Source: Omphalotus guepiniiformis
Lineage: Eukaryota; Basidiomycota; Agaricomycetes; Agaricales; Omphalotaceae
DNA length: 64,000 bases
Assembly (NCBI GenBank): GCA_028554645.1
Contig: JAQOOI010000022.1
Location: forward strand, 930,001 to 994,000
Direction: 5' to 3'
Shown piece after piece: positions 22,277-33,464 of the stretch. The notes under the pieces are model-generated. The model saw nothing but the letters and a program-made list of their open reading frames with translations, had not been told where the DNA came from and ran no database searches. The translations under genes were made by a program, and so were the position numbers. Every line of letters starts with the position of its first letter. Position 1 is the stretch's first letter.

Positions 22277-24849
22277 GTGGTTTTGATATGCAACGACTTG
22301 TCAGTGCCGCTGGTCCCTGGATTGAAGGTTTCAATTCGGATCCTTCAAGAGGCTATCTGGATTCCATAGTGATGGCGGTCTATTCCCTTTGCTGTCAAGA
22401 CAATCTCTGATTTAAAGCAACGATGGCTCCTATATTATCCTGCTTGCTGGCCCTCTAAAATACCTGAAACCAACCAGGACTTTGGAATATCGTATTCAAG
22501 GACCGTTTGGAGCTCCATCTTCCGATGAACATGCTCCGTCACTGCGAACCGCACGCAGCAGGGCCGTGGAATCACCTTGGGAAATCCAGTCTCTCGTCTG
22601 GGCGTCCTTCCTGGCCGCTAGCGCGGTGCCGTTTAGGTTACACGGATGTTGTAATCTCGTATATCCGAGTCCGGTTCATTCTGGTTCTTGCAATTATCAC
22701 TTCCTGAAAAGCTCGGGCGCACTGCCTAGCGGAGGAAAGCTACGGCGGGTACTTGTGTTCTCCCTCCTTTGAGCTCGATCATTCAACATCATACTCATTG
22801 CGGAGGGGCCATGTAGAAGGTTCAATGACGCAGTGCTGCTCCTCACAGAGTCCCTGCCTGGGGTCCATCGGAACTTGGATTTGGAAATTCCTCTGCCCTT
22901 CCTCAGCTACGAGCATTCCACCTCGATCATTCTTTACTATGGAACCTTTACTTCGATTTAGGAATCTTCCATAAGTCTTCGTGACTGCTCTAGGTGGTAG
23001 TTATAACCACTCACTGCCTTCGCTTTCAAAAACTGCGCCTATATATTGGTTTCAGGCTTCGGCGCCCTCAGAGCTTAGTCGTCTGACGCCGCTGGACGAA
23101 AAACGCTAGCATTTCCTCCGAGGAATTATGATCCATTGTCTGGAGACGCTCTCGGATGATCTCGGTTGACCGCCGAGGACCGTCTAGTTCACCTGGATAT
23201 TGTGCCACGATGAACCTTTCAGCGGCATACATATCCTGCTTCGCAGCTTGTACTTGCTGAGCTGAGGGCAATATCTAGGAATACTTCTACATGTGCGCGC
23301 GGGAAACCCCATGCTGCATGTACGCATGCTCCGAGAGGTGGATTTGCGATTCTGTCTCACCCTTCCTGCCCTATAATGTTCGGTTTATTGGCCAATTACT
23401 ACCACTCTGTCCTAGTGCTATCCCATCACCAGAGACTGCATCAAGTTCTTGTCATGGTCGCCAGGGTCAATTAATGAAATTGCAAACTCTCCAATATTCT
23501 ATATATTTCGAGCCGTCATCATTGCTTTTCCTTTCGTTCATGTCAGTAAACATACCTCGCGTATGAAGGCCGATACGTGCGATCTGATCTCTGTACCTGA
23601 CTTGTTGGCGATTTTACGATAGAGTTATGTAGAGGTAATGGTCCAACCGGGAGTAACATTGACAAGTATGTATTTCTGATTTCTTGACAGACGTATTCGG
23701 AGAATTTCTACACTCACATATGTATGGTCTCCTACCCGAGCTGCTGAATACGAGTTTGTCTAGAGTATCTTCTCTACAATCAAATGCTACAACAATAAAG
23801 TTCCTAGTGAATCGCTTTTGTTAAAGACAGTCGTCTGCGAGCGTTATGTCCGGAGTCTTTCTGGAATCTTTGAGGCAATATCATGATCATCAGCCTGCAC
23901 GAGCCATCAAGAAAGCTTATCACCACCGTCACGACAGATTCAGTACACTCATATCTGGAAAGCTCAGGACTTTCCTTCGTACACTGGCGCTCTCCAGCCA
24001 AGTATTTTGTGATGCAGCTTCGGGAGTGCTATCTCCGCACACCGAGTCAAAGGTTTGCGAAGAGAATCATTCTACTGAGAGTGTACCGGGTAAGCGCTGC
24101 AGTACAAGGAGAGTATCTACCTTAATTAGCTCTACGGCGGGTGTCGCTCATTCTATCCAGTTCCAAACAGGAAGACAGCATTTCCTACGCCCCCGACTCG
24201 ACATTTAGCAGATCAGATCGATAATTTCTACGTACATACAATACTTACATCCGCGGAAGCAAAACGTCTTGGGACTGTGGGAGAGCAAAATCATCAATCC
24301 CTGAATCAGGACGAATTGTGAGCAATTTGTTCTCGGATAAACTACAGTGACAGGATGCCGTTCCGGTCGTAGGATTGAAGTACAAATTAGGGGAAATGTT
24401 TGTTCTATAGCGACGAGAATTTCCAAGTACGGCACTCACGATAATGGTGCTGATAGGAAAGGCCCTTGTTTGAATCGGAACATGACGAGAAATACGTGTA
24501 CCGAAGTAGCTAGAAACTCGGTTACCTGAGTACAATTGGTAGAAGAGAATAAAGGGGGACTGAAATGAAAGGGAGTATAATTGTTGCAAGTACAAAGTGA
24601 TAGGTTGATACCCAAACAAACTGCCGGGTCGAAAACAAATAAGGCGAAACGCAAGAAGTGGCGCCGGCTAGGGCTGAATCTCCTCTTTTTACCCAGAGGC
24701 CAACGCCGTAGATTCAAATATTCATTTCTTGCCCTATTGTCCCCGGCTTATTTCCTTCTGTCCTCTCTCTCTTCAGCATTTCTTTTTTACAGTCACGAAC
24801 CAGTAGACGAACGAAACGATTTCCTTCCGTATTTCTTCTCGCCTCAACC
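22277..24849. other. Gene-poor region upstream of bHLH gene 1
   Basis: About 2.6 kb without a gene I can support. The only frames are short and lack recognisable domains or splice-consistent extensions. The last 250 bp before 24850 are pyrimidine-rich (CTTTCTTCC-type), typical of a fungal promoter and 5' leader for the bHLH gene. Confidence 0.45.
23068..23277 (-). CDS. Possible terminal exon of an unrecognised gene
   Basis: This 67-codon frame starts just after a plausible acceptor (TTCCTAG) and has protein-like composition: AKQDMYAAERFIVAQYPGEL, then ERLQTMDHNSSEEMLAFF, ending QTTKL. It looks like helical coding sequence, but no upstream exon could be connected and no family was recognised. 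It may be a remnant or chance. Confidence 0.25.
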
Positions 24850-25931
24850 ATGGACCAGCCACAGCATCACGGTCTGCCAGCAGACGATCTGACTGCTCCG
24901 GCTTTCACTTTCTATCATTCTGACCCAGAACAGTCTTTTAACGTCCCGTACAATACAATGGGCTCTTATCATGTTGTCCAACACGATGGCAGTCAAACGC
25001 GTGGGTTATCCTGAACAATTACTTACTGGAACACATGTTCATCAGATAATCTCCATAGGCCAGTTGTCTGTAGACGAAATGCAGCAGCAGGGTCTTCAGT
25101 ACCCAAACATCATGATGCCTCCGCATCAGTATAATCAGGCCCCCGTGTACAACACATCCCCAACGCCTCATGTTCATATTCCTCTTTCTTCTCATTCCCC
25201 ACCGCCACCCTCGCCTGAGTTATACGATCCGCTGTCGCCCCCGATCTCCGGTTCTGACACTTCTGGGGAAGGCCTATACAATAGCAGCGGAACAAATTCT
25301 CCTTCATCTTCTCGCGGCAACAGTCTTGTTCACAGACATATTCGTGGCTATAACCCAACTCCGTCTCCTACCAGCTCATCTGGTCGGCGAAGCCGTGGAC
25401 GTTCTCAAGACTCGGACGACGAAGATATGGGCGTAGCCTTCCATGAGAGTTTGGCTCATTCAAGAAAGGAGGCTACCCGGCGACAGAGGATAGAGGCGGA
25501 GCAACGACGAAGAGACGAGCTCAGGGATGGCTATGCCAGATTGAAGGACGTATTACCTGTTTCGAATCAGAAGAGCAGCAAGGTTTCGCTGCTGGAGCGA
25601 GGTAAGTTCCTTTCGTCTTTGACGATTCCTTCTGACCGACCCTGTTCTTCCAGCGACCAATCATATTGTAGCTCTGGAGAGTGCCAATCGGGAGCTTCAG
25701 GCTCGCCTCTCCCAACTGGAGCAAGAGATGACACGACTTCGTGCTCTTAACGAGAAGATTTCTCTTCCGTCCAATACTCCATCTCCTGGATTGTTTGACG
25801 GAAGGCCTTTGTCACCTCCGCCCGATGTTCCCCTGAACACTCAGGCCCTCATGCCGACTAGGATACAGCATGCAACGCCGGAAGCCTCTAGTCGCTCTAG
25901 CCCATCGGTTTCGGACGGTGGAGGCTATTGA
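24850..25931 (+). CDS. bHLH transcription factor, copy 1
   Basis: This is a basic helix-loop-helix DNA-binding protein (323 aa). Three exons (24850-25000, 25059-25601, 25654-25931) sum to 972 nt. The N-terminal two thirds are Gln/His/Pro/Ser-rich and probably disordered activation sequence. The bHLH domain begins at the basic region RKEATRRQRIEAEQRRRDEL, helix 1 is RDGYARLKDVLP, the loop contains NQKSSKVSLLER, an intron falls here, and helix 2 is ATNHIVALESANRELQ, running into a leucine-type coiled coil. The basic region keeps the E and R residues used for E-box contact (His-Glu-Arg-like pattern RIEAEQRRR). Targets are unknown. It is closely related to the gene at 32405 and shares its helix-2 intron at the same position and phase. 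The tail is Pro/Ser-rich and ends DGGGY. Confidence 0.9.
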
Positions 25932-28900
25932 CATGGACTCTCATCAAACTGTCATAACTTGTTAACGCGAAAAAAAATACGGCAGCTCAATTTTACTCTG
26001 GCGTTTCTGTTTTGCTTTTTTATTTTGTCACATCTCTTTTCTTTTTTTCCACTGTCTGCAGTTCTGTTCTGGCTTGGATTACGAAACGTTTTGAATACAA
26101 ACTCTCGGACTAGTCGAGTCGCGGCGCTGAGGATTGTGTATAGCGCTGTGCGTTTTTGCAGCCGTCCTTGTTGCTACCCTCGACTGCTCGTGAGCGGACT
26201 TACCAACTTGACGTTGGGAAGAACGCTCGAGCCGAGTGCAGCGTGTTTGATGGTATCGTGCCACCATCTTGTTGATCGATATGATCGTCCTTTGAGAGGA
26301 CTGGGAATATGAATTCCCGGGGAATTTGAATTCCAACCCTTCCTCCTGACCACGGCCAGACTGCAGTCACATTTCTACTCCCCTCGTGCTCCTGCCCAGG
26401 TGTACAGTCGTCGCTCTCATCCTCCGCTTATGACCTCTTCCCCCTATTCTCTTTCCCCGACGTCGGCACAACATATCATCCTGGCGAGGCGCAAACGACC
26501 GATATATCCCTTCATTGATGGAAGGGGTATAAATGATTTCATGATTCTTGACGAATATATACAGACTTGGATACTCGTATGAAGAGGATATCAGGACCTC
26601 GATCTAACGACCGTTGCCCACAGTCCGCCATCGTTGCTCACATCCATTGCTTGTGGCAGAGGATTTTCGCGACGCATTGGTATAGTTTGCTCTTGAAGAG
26701 CTACTTGGTACGTGGGTGGTGTTACGAATGCTGGGTATATAACAGAATCTTGGTTCGGACTATCATCCCTTTCGAAGGTTCAGTGGGGACACTTGTAGGT
26801 AGTTGTGTATGTACGTAGCTAGCATTGCTGAAATCTGTCTCAATATAACCATACTTATAACTTGACATATCTTTCAAATTCGTTGAGTAGTCTTTCAAAT
26901 TTATTGAGCTCCGTATATCGAAAAAAGCGCTCGTTACTTATCCACCGGGCCGGCCTATGCGTACAAATGCGTCGAAATGCTAAGCTCATTACCACCTGCT
27001 GATCGGTGTCAAGCACCATATACTATGCTTGAGACGCTTTATCGACGATGGGACGTGCTGCTTTCCTCATACATGAGGCTGTCGGACTAAGCTTAATCAT
27101 GGCGTGTTCTAGCACTTTCCTACTGTCTTGTTTGAAGCATTTCGATGTTCAGGGGCTACGTCTGCGTACGTTGGCGTGATAAGCCATATTCAATTCTGAG
27201 GAAACCAATTCATGCACTGTGTTTCCGGATTAACACCACACGCGTTAAACGTGCTGAAGCAGATATATTTGCGTCTCGACTCGGTCCTATATGACTATAT
27301 GTCACCTTACTTAGCCCCTATGAAAAGACAGCTCGCATCTCATACTGGCAGCGTCCTTTTTTTGAGCCAACGAAGATCCTAGAGAGACCCCTGCTAAAGA
27401 TACTAGAATTATATCAGCCTCCTGTTGGGCTCCGATAACCTCGCTCGCATCAAGGAATCAGAGTTGAATGGTGTACGAAAACATAACAGGTGTATGCTGA
27501 ATTGATCGTTATGAATATAGCTACAACAATTGGGCTTGTCATCTTATGCATGACCGAGGATCATACATGGAACGCACCATGAACTTTAGAATGCAAGTTC
27601 TAACCAAGGATGAATCGAGAATATCCTATCAGTTGCGGAAAGCCGCTATCCTTGTGGGCGAACGATACGGATACTAAACCAGCATCCAACATCCAATATC
27701 CGGAGTTTATGGCTTGAACCACCATAAAATGGCAAGACAGACAGAAGGATGAACATGGTCACACGACCATCGTTCATTTCCGAGTACTTTGAAGACCGGG
27801 TGATTTGTATGGGTGTGTGCTGCAAGCGACGACAGTTACGAAGTCGGATCTTGCTAAAGTCGCTGCACTGCCTGGGCTCAAGCTGAAGTTCAGAGAGCCA
27901 TTCGAATTTGCCAAGGTCACTTGGCTCAAGCCTCAGAAGAAATTGAGTGTTCCGTTAATTGCAACCTTTTCCAGCGAAATCTGGGGTAGTGCCCATCACT
28001 GACAGACATTGGTGGCATAGAGCATTCAGGAACACGGAAAGCAGAAAACGCCTGCAATACCAAGCCCGGTGCATGGTAAATTGAAGTGCAAGTATATTGT
28101 AGACTTCAAGATGCTTGTCATTCCGGAAAACGTACTGGGACACAAATGATGACGAAAGCTCGTTAGATCTTCTTGTGAAGTCCAAGTAGGACTGCGAGAA
28201 ATAGAGTCATATGATGATGATTCCTCAGAGCACCGAGGTCAACCCGGATCACATACGGACCGACTCCATCCCTTGTCGGACGGTTCCAAGTTGCAGGCCT
28301 ATCGCTGGAGTAACCGCGCAACCTGGGTTCGAGAATCTTCCGGAGTAGTGAGAACCGTATGACGAGATGAAACCATGGGATCTGGCAGTTTATAAAGTTC
28401 CGGGCATTCCACTATGGAAAGTGTCTTGGTTCCAACCAATGATTGGGTCTTGATAGGTAGAGTTAGAAACTAGAGAATGCATAAAGATGACGCGGTCGGA
28501 AGACGAACCTGAAAGCTGGCTTACCTCAGGGGAAGTTGAAGCTCTTCGCTAGGTTCACTTTCCCTTCTTTCGGTGCCGTCATTTGGGATTGCATGTTTCA
28601 AGATGACGCGCCGGAAGGTTCAGCGAAATTCTGTAATTACCGTCTCACATAGACAGAAATCCCAGCGATCGGGCCAAAATGCGGCTGTATTATTGGAGGT
28701 GTAATTATTCACAAACAGAAGTGTTCATTGATGGGCACCGTTAAGCAAAATAAGTTGCAATCGACTTTAAGTTTGCGTCAACTGATCATGTATATTCCAC
28801 TTTAGGTTTGCTCTTCAAATTCTAGGGCGCCTGCATGCAAACGCGAGGCAGGTTCATCACCGGTAACGGAAAATCGAGGACAAGCGAACGGAGGGTTTTA

Positions 28901-29729
28901 AGTGAGAGAGAGATCTTCGTTGGAGATTCCTGGTATATACCCTTCGAGAAATGGTATCGAACATTGATCGTGGGCTCGTGCTCGTTGAGAGAGAGAGAGA
29001 GACGGAGTAAACCGAGTATTTGGCTGGTTGAGTTCTGAATTTCGAAGCAGGCAAAGAAACGTCGAGAGCACCGCAAGTAACTGAGATAGAACCACGATTT
29101 TGAAGGCTTGTAGGTCCATCGATGAAGGTCTGGTAAAAATCCCGAGGATGATACCACCACCGTCGTCGGCCGAGTCATAGAACGGATCCTTCCATTACTG
29201 GAGAAGAGAGAATGCGGAGGTGACTTTTAGAAGGACCTTAAGACCGATCATCTAGTATTTCGAGTCAGAAGAAAGAAGAATCCTACTGGTCGACTCGGAC
29301 CATTGATTCACCTAAACTAGGGTGGTCATTCAGTGGCGGGTACAATCTTTCTAGCATTACTAGAACCATTAGTAGAAAGAATTCAATGGGGTCAAATGAG
29401 CCGTACCAATTAGTATCCGAAATGATACAGCAAATGATTCCTCAAACGAGTGCAGAACCAACGCAGGAACGAGGGGTGTCGGCCGATCCCTTGTCGGTGA
29501 TGGCTGTGCTTGTCACACCTCGTCAAGTCACGCCCCAAATGCGTCACACTCTCAAGCTTCACCAGTTCACCTTTGACGACCGGGTCGAACAGGCTCCAGC
29601 GCCTTTCCTTGCCTTCCACGTTCCCTCACGTATCACCTAGCTTCTGGTAGCCAATTCTCTTGTCCATCTTTTCTATCTCCAGCGATACCTCCGACCTTTT
29701 ACGGCTTCATAACCAATTCGTAAATCACG
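25932..29729. other. Long gene-poor interval
   Basis: About 3.8 kb with no gene I can support on either strand. The first 0.7 kb (to about 26.7 kb) is T-rich and probably the bHLH 3' flank. From 26.8 to 28.8 kb the sequence is ordinary in composition, with no long frame or domain; a 65-codon frame at 27805 has protein-like composition but no continuation. A (GA) microsatellite lies at about 28987-29002. An 84-codon frame at 29386 has no recognised homology. The last 90 bp hold the pyrimidine-rich leader of the four-span membrane gene. Confidence 0.4.
28987..29002. repeat. Short GA microsatellite
   Basis: GAGAGAGAGAGAGAGA tract in non-coding DNA. Confidence 0.8.
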
Positions 29730-30864
29730 ATGTGGTATGCGTTTGTTTCCTCTTTTGATATCATCGCCGAAAGAGCTTTACTGATTATCATTATGTTCAT
29801 TTGTGGTATTCCATAGGTGCGATAACTGCCTCTTAATACTTCCCCTTGTATGCTTTATTGCTAGTCGCTGCTGGATAATATCAGGCTGAACCAATCAACT
29901 TATCTCCTTGTTAGAGGGGTGGTGCGATTGCTTGGGGTGTTTTCATCGCAGTACGCTTTTTTACACTTTGACTTGAAACAAAGAGTACTCAAATTACCGC
30001 AAAGCTCTACAGCATTGCCGGTGGTGTCTTCCTCTTGATTGATGGGCAATATTTATTCTTTGCATATCCTGAATGGTGTGTAGCGCTGAATGTAGATGTC
30101 ATTCTCAGTTTTCATAAGAATTCATACAGGTTCATCTATGGTGGTATTGGATTAGGCGTGGCAGCTGTTTCTGTGATCGGGATTCTTGCTCTCTCCAACG
30201 TAAGTTTTCAATGTGTAGGCACCACTGTTATTTGACTGACTCCAATGAATGACTTGAAGCGATCTTACATTTGGACAAGGGTTTGCAAGTTTCTGTGGCC
30301 TTTCATTATCGTCATCAGTTGTGTTAGAGCGATCCTGATGATCGTGGAACTTACTCGCGGGTGGGTATCTATTTCGCAGCTTGACCTTCCTACCCATTCA
30401 CTCCAACTTCACGATGTCCACCGGAACCCGGAATTACCGACTAATTACATATTTCTTATTTTTGTAGCAAAGACAAGATTCTTTGGGAATGTGCTAACGG
30501 TGGTCAAGTTTGGTCCGACACCACTAGTACTACCACCGAGACTTCAAGTTCTGCATCGTTCCCGTCGGGTTTCTGTACAGCAGGATTTTCGAGTATCAAC
30601 ACCGCATTCATCATCTCGCTTCTCGCGGACCTAGCATGCCAGGTATCAAATTACGTTTTTTTGTGGTGTTTCTCGTTGACTCAAGGCAATTTGTGTTGTT
30701 CTGCTCCGCTCCAGATGTATATGTTCTTTTTGATTTGGCGGTTCCAGAAGCGCTTGGAACACTACAACGTCATGAATGGACCTTTCAAAGGAGGTGGGTC
30801 CATGATCCTACTGATACCTAGCGATTGCGTTGACAGCGCCCGCTTAACAGGGTATTACGCGTAA
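29730..30864 (+). CDS. Four-span membrane protein of unknown function (193 aa, nine exons)
   Basis: I do not recognise a named family. Nine exons (29730-29734, 29817-29847, 29915-29950, 30005-30075, 30130-30199, 30260-30360, 30468-30642, 30715-30793, 30851-30864) sum to 582 nt with matching phases and GT..AG ends. The product has four hydrophobic segments: AIAWGVFIALYSIAGGVFLL, then IYGGIGLGVAAVSVIGILAL, FLWPFIIVISCVRAILMIVE, and FIISLLADLACQMYMFFLI. A Cys-containing, Ser/Thr-rich loop (WECANGGQVW ... SGFCTAGF) separates spans 3 and 4, which fits an extracellular loop of tetraspanin- or MARVEL-like topology. The N-terminus MWWCDNC is Cys-rich. The first coding exon is only 5 nt, so the start depends on that splice. 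It lies between the two bHLH genes, with no evident functional link. Confidence 0.78.
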
Positions 30865-32404
30865 CGTCCTGGTCTCCAGGATATTTCTCTTTGCGCTTTT
30901 TTGTCCTCTTGTTCAGGCGCGTCCGTTTTCTGCGATCATGTGTCTCTTACACGGGCTTTTGTTTTCTGTGTTATGGACAGCCCTATTTATGGTTCATATA
31001 TTTGGTTTGATTTTACTGACGAGCTTTACGACATTTCAATGTATTTACGACGACGGCTTTGCCGTTCATGATGATAACGATGATAAACATTCTCTTGTTA
31101 GCTCTACTAGCGCGCTTTTGTATTCGAACGTTGTCCTAGTAGCCATGTGACGGTAGCGAACTTCTGTCGGCGTGTAATGGACTGCTTTTGGAAGTATTTC
31201 TGCAGAGATGCTTCTAATTGAGACTTTGCATTCCATGGTACTGGGATTGAAGAAGACATATGGGCGGTTGCGTTTGACAGTCTTGATCCCATGCAGAAGG
31301 TTTGAATTCCTTGGGATCTTGACCGAAGTAAGGGTCGAGGAAACTTAAGCCAGAGACGTCTCTTTACCAATAACCAGGAGGGCCTAAGACTGGAAGGAGG
31401 CTGTGTACGCGCGTATGATCGGAGGAAAAGGATTCAAGTTGAGGGTCACTCAATCCCTCACGATAAATCTGAACAAAACGAGAAAACTTGGATGAATAGG
31501 GAAAGGATTTTGATGCGAGATCACAGTCCCTAGAGATTAAAAAAACGTTGCAGTCGTGCATGTGGCCGTGTACATAGTGTTAGCTGCACAGGGGAGACTA
31601 GTGTGAAATTCGGTATGGGGGGACTGCTGTTTTACAAGTTCGAGGCACCCAGCAAGAGAGTAATTCTGAAACGGGGGGAGATGCATAATCGCGGAGCAGC
31701 AGACAAGGGCAAGTAGTGAGATCCCTGTTTGTCGGAGAACGGAATATAAGGAAGCTGCAGATTCGAGCCGGTCGGTGCTTTTCTGAATGAAGAATCTGGA
31801 TTTGAGTCAATAAGTGAATAAGAGTAGTTAGTTATTATCCCTGGATATCCTCGCCGTTAAGGATCACAGAACGGATCTTGATGGAAAAGAATATGTGATT
31901 ACGCGGATAAGTAGGAGGTTTGCTGCGGTGAGTGAATGAATAAAGGTGAATCGATAGGAATACCTTACGGAGCAGATGGACGGAATTCGGTGCGAATTCA
32001 GCGCAGATGTAACTCGGCGATGGAGGGAATTGCTCCGGTCAGACAGCCGCCCGTGTGTCTGTGGGAAAATTATACAGACACCCTAATTAGGCAATCCCCA
32101 CATGTACCCTTATAATACCCGCCGCGGACCCAGTTTCTCCTTCCTCATCCTCTTCTCTTCTCTCCCCTCTCCGCCCTCAGCCTACTCCCTTCCTCCGGGA
32201 GCCATTTCTCGAGGCAGTCGTCGCACAGCATATTCAAATCACTTTTGCTGTTGGCGTTCTACTGTGTGTATATTTTTCTGTTTTACTTGTTCCTTTTGCT
32301 CTCAATGCTCACTGCGCCACATTCTAGTTCCATTATTTCGACTCATTTATTCTCTTGTCTGTTGTATCACATTTTTTTGATTTTTATCCTGTATTGTCCT
32401 CAGC
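30865..32404. other. Intergenic, promoter of bHLH gene 2
   Basis: About 1.5 kb without a supported gene. From about 32120 the sequence is strongly pyrimidine-rich (CTCCTTCCTCATCCTCTTCT-type), usual for a fungal transcription start and leader. A TATA-like CTTATAATA lies near 32108-32116, about 290 bp before the ATG (inference). Confidence 0.4.
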
Positions 32405-33464
32405 ATGTCTCTCGACTTCGAGCCAGCGAGTCTCTCTCACGCCTCCTCCTTCATGGAGTCTATGGAAAGCCCTTCCTTCCTTCTAGACAGCTCCATGGAA
32501 TACCTTCAGTACCCGACCTCTCCCTCTCCTCCTTCCTTCGGCTCGTCTTTGGGTCGTGAGTAGTTTCGTTGCTCCCGATGATTTTTGATCGATTCTGACG
32601 CACTTTGTATCCCGTTTTAGTCACTGGTGTGTCCGGCGCATCGAATTCTCCCATGACATTCCATTCTGTGAACTTGTCTAATATGGGCGACTTTGGCTAT
32701 TCTCCTGCTGCCTTCTCCACCCCCCCACCAGCAGAACCCGCCAACATCTCTCCACCGACCCTGAGTTACACTCTTAGTGCCGCCGACGTATCATCTGATG
32801 AGCGTTCGATATCCGGAAGGCACAGCCGAGGCTCTAACCCTTCTCCTCCTCCTTACGCTGCCACTGTACCAAGGTCGCATCGCTACAACCCCATCGGCAT
32901 CCCTCCTCCTACACGGACGAGTGCCCGAACAGCGAACAAGAGGAGAAATAGCAAGAGTAACCAGGAAGATTCCGACGATGCCGAAGAGGAAGAGTACCAC
33001 CAGTCTTCCGGAGGTGTCGATCCGTAAGTCTTTTTCGTTACCCCATTTATTGCAGATAATTGATTGATCGATAATCGCTATAGCCGCCGAGAGGCCGTTC
33101 GCCGACAGCGTATCGAGTCCGAGCAGAAGCGACGTGACGAGCTACGAGATGGGTATGCCCGTCTCAAGGCGACCTTACCGTCGATCAACCAGAAATCGAG
33201 CAAGGTCACACTGCTCGACCGTGGTAAGTGTTTTTCCCTTGTTTTCAAACAACGACCTTTAACAGGCGGTCCTCCTTAGCTGCGAATCACATCAAGTACC
33301 TCGACGCTGTCAAGAACCGTCTCGAGACTCAGCTCAAAGCTGCTGACGACGAAGTCAACCGACTTCGCAACGTCAACGAAGCTCTTATGCTTGGTACCGC
33401 CAATCAGAGGCATGCTGCTGCAATGGCGGCTGCCAATGCTGGTATGGTCCCTCAAGCCTTTTGA
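32405..33464 (+). CDS. bHLH transcription factor, copy 2
   Basis: Basic helix-loop-helix protein of 292 aa. Four exons (32405-32555, 32621-33023, 33084-33223, 33280-33464) sum to 879 nt. The N-terminus is Ser/Pro-rich with a short acidic stretch (DSDDAEEEEYH). The DNA-binding domain starts RREAVRRQRIESEQKRRDEL, with helix 1 RDGYARLKATLP, loop NQKSSKVTLLDR and helix 2 AANHIKYLDAVKNRLETQL, then a coiled-coil tail ending GMVPQAF. Compared with the gene at 24850, the basic region through the loop is almost identical and the intron in the loop/helix-2 boundary is at the same codon and phase. Coding length before the first intron is 151 nt in both genes, and before the shared intron 694 nt in both. 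This copy has one extra intron ahead of the basic region. Confidence 0.9.

Noticed and set aside
22482..22974. Short plus-strand frames upstream of bHLH 1 as genes
   Set aside because: Low-information frames with no start context, likely chance in degenerate duplicated DNA.
23846..24208. 120-codon plus-strand frame
   Set aside because: Mixed composition without family signature; an overlapping frame is equally open. Not enough to call a gene.
27805..28002. 65-codon frame with protein-like composition
   Set aside because: No domain, no continuation and no conservation evidence from the sequence alone.
29386..29640. 84-codon plus-strand frame
   Set aside because: No recognised domain, no splice-linked continuation and it lies in the upstream region of the four-span gene.
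24850..33464. A biosynthetic or defence gene cluster around the regulators
   Set aside because: No enzymes, transporters or nuclease genes occur between or beside the bHLH genes; the P450 is 10 kb away and solitary.
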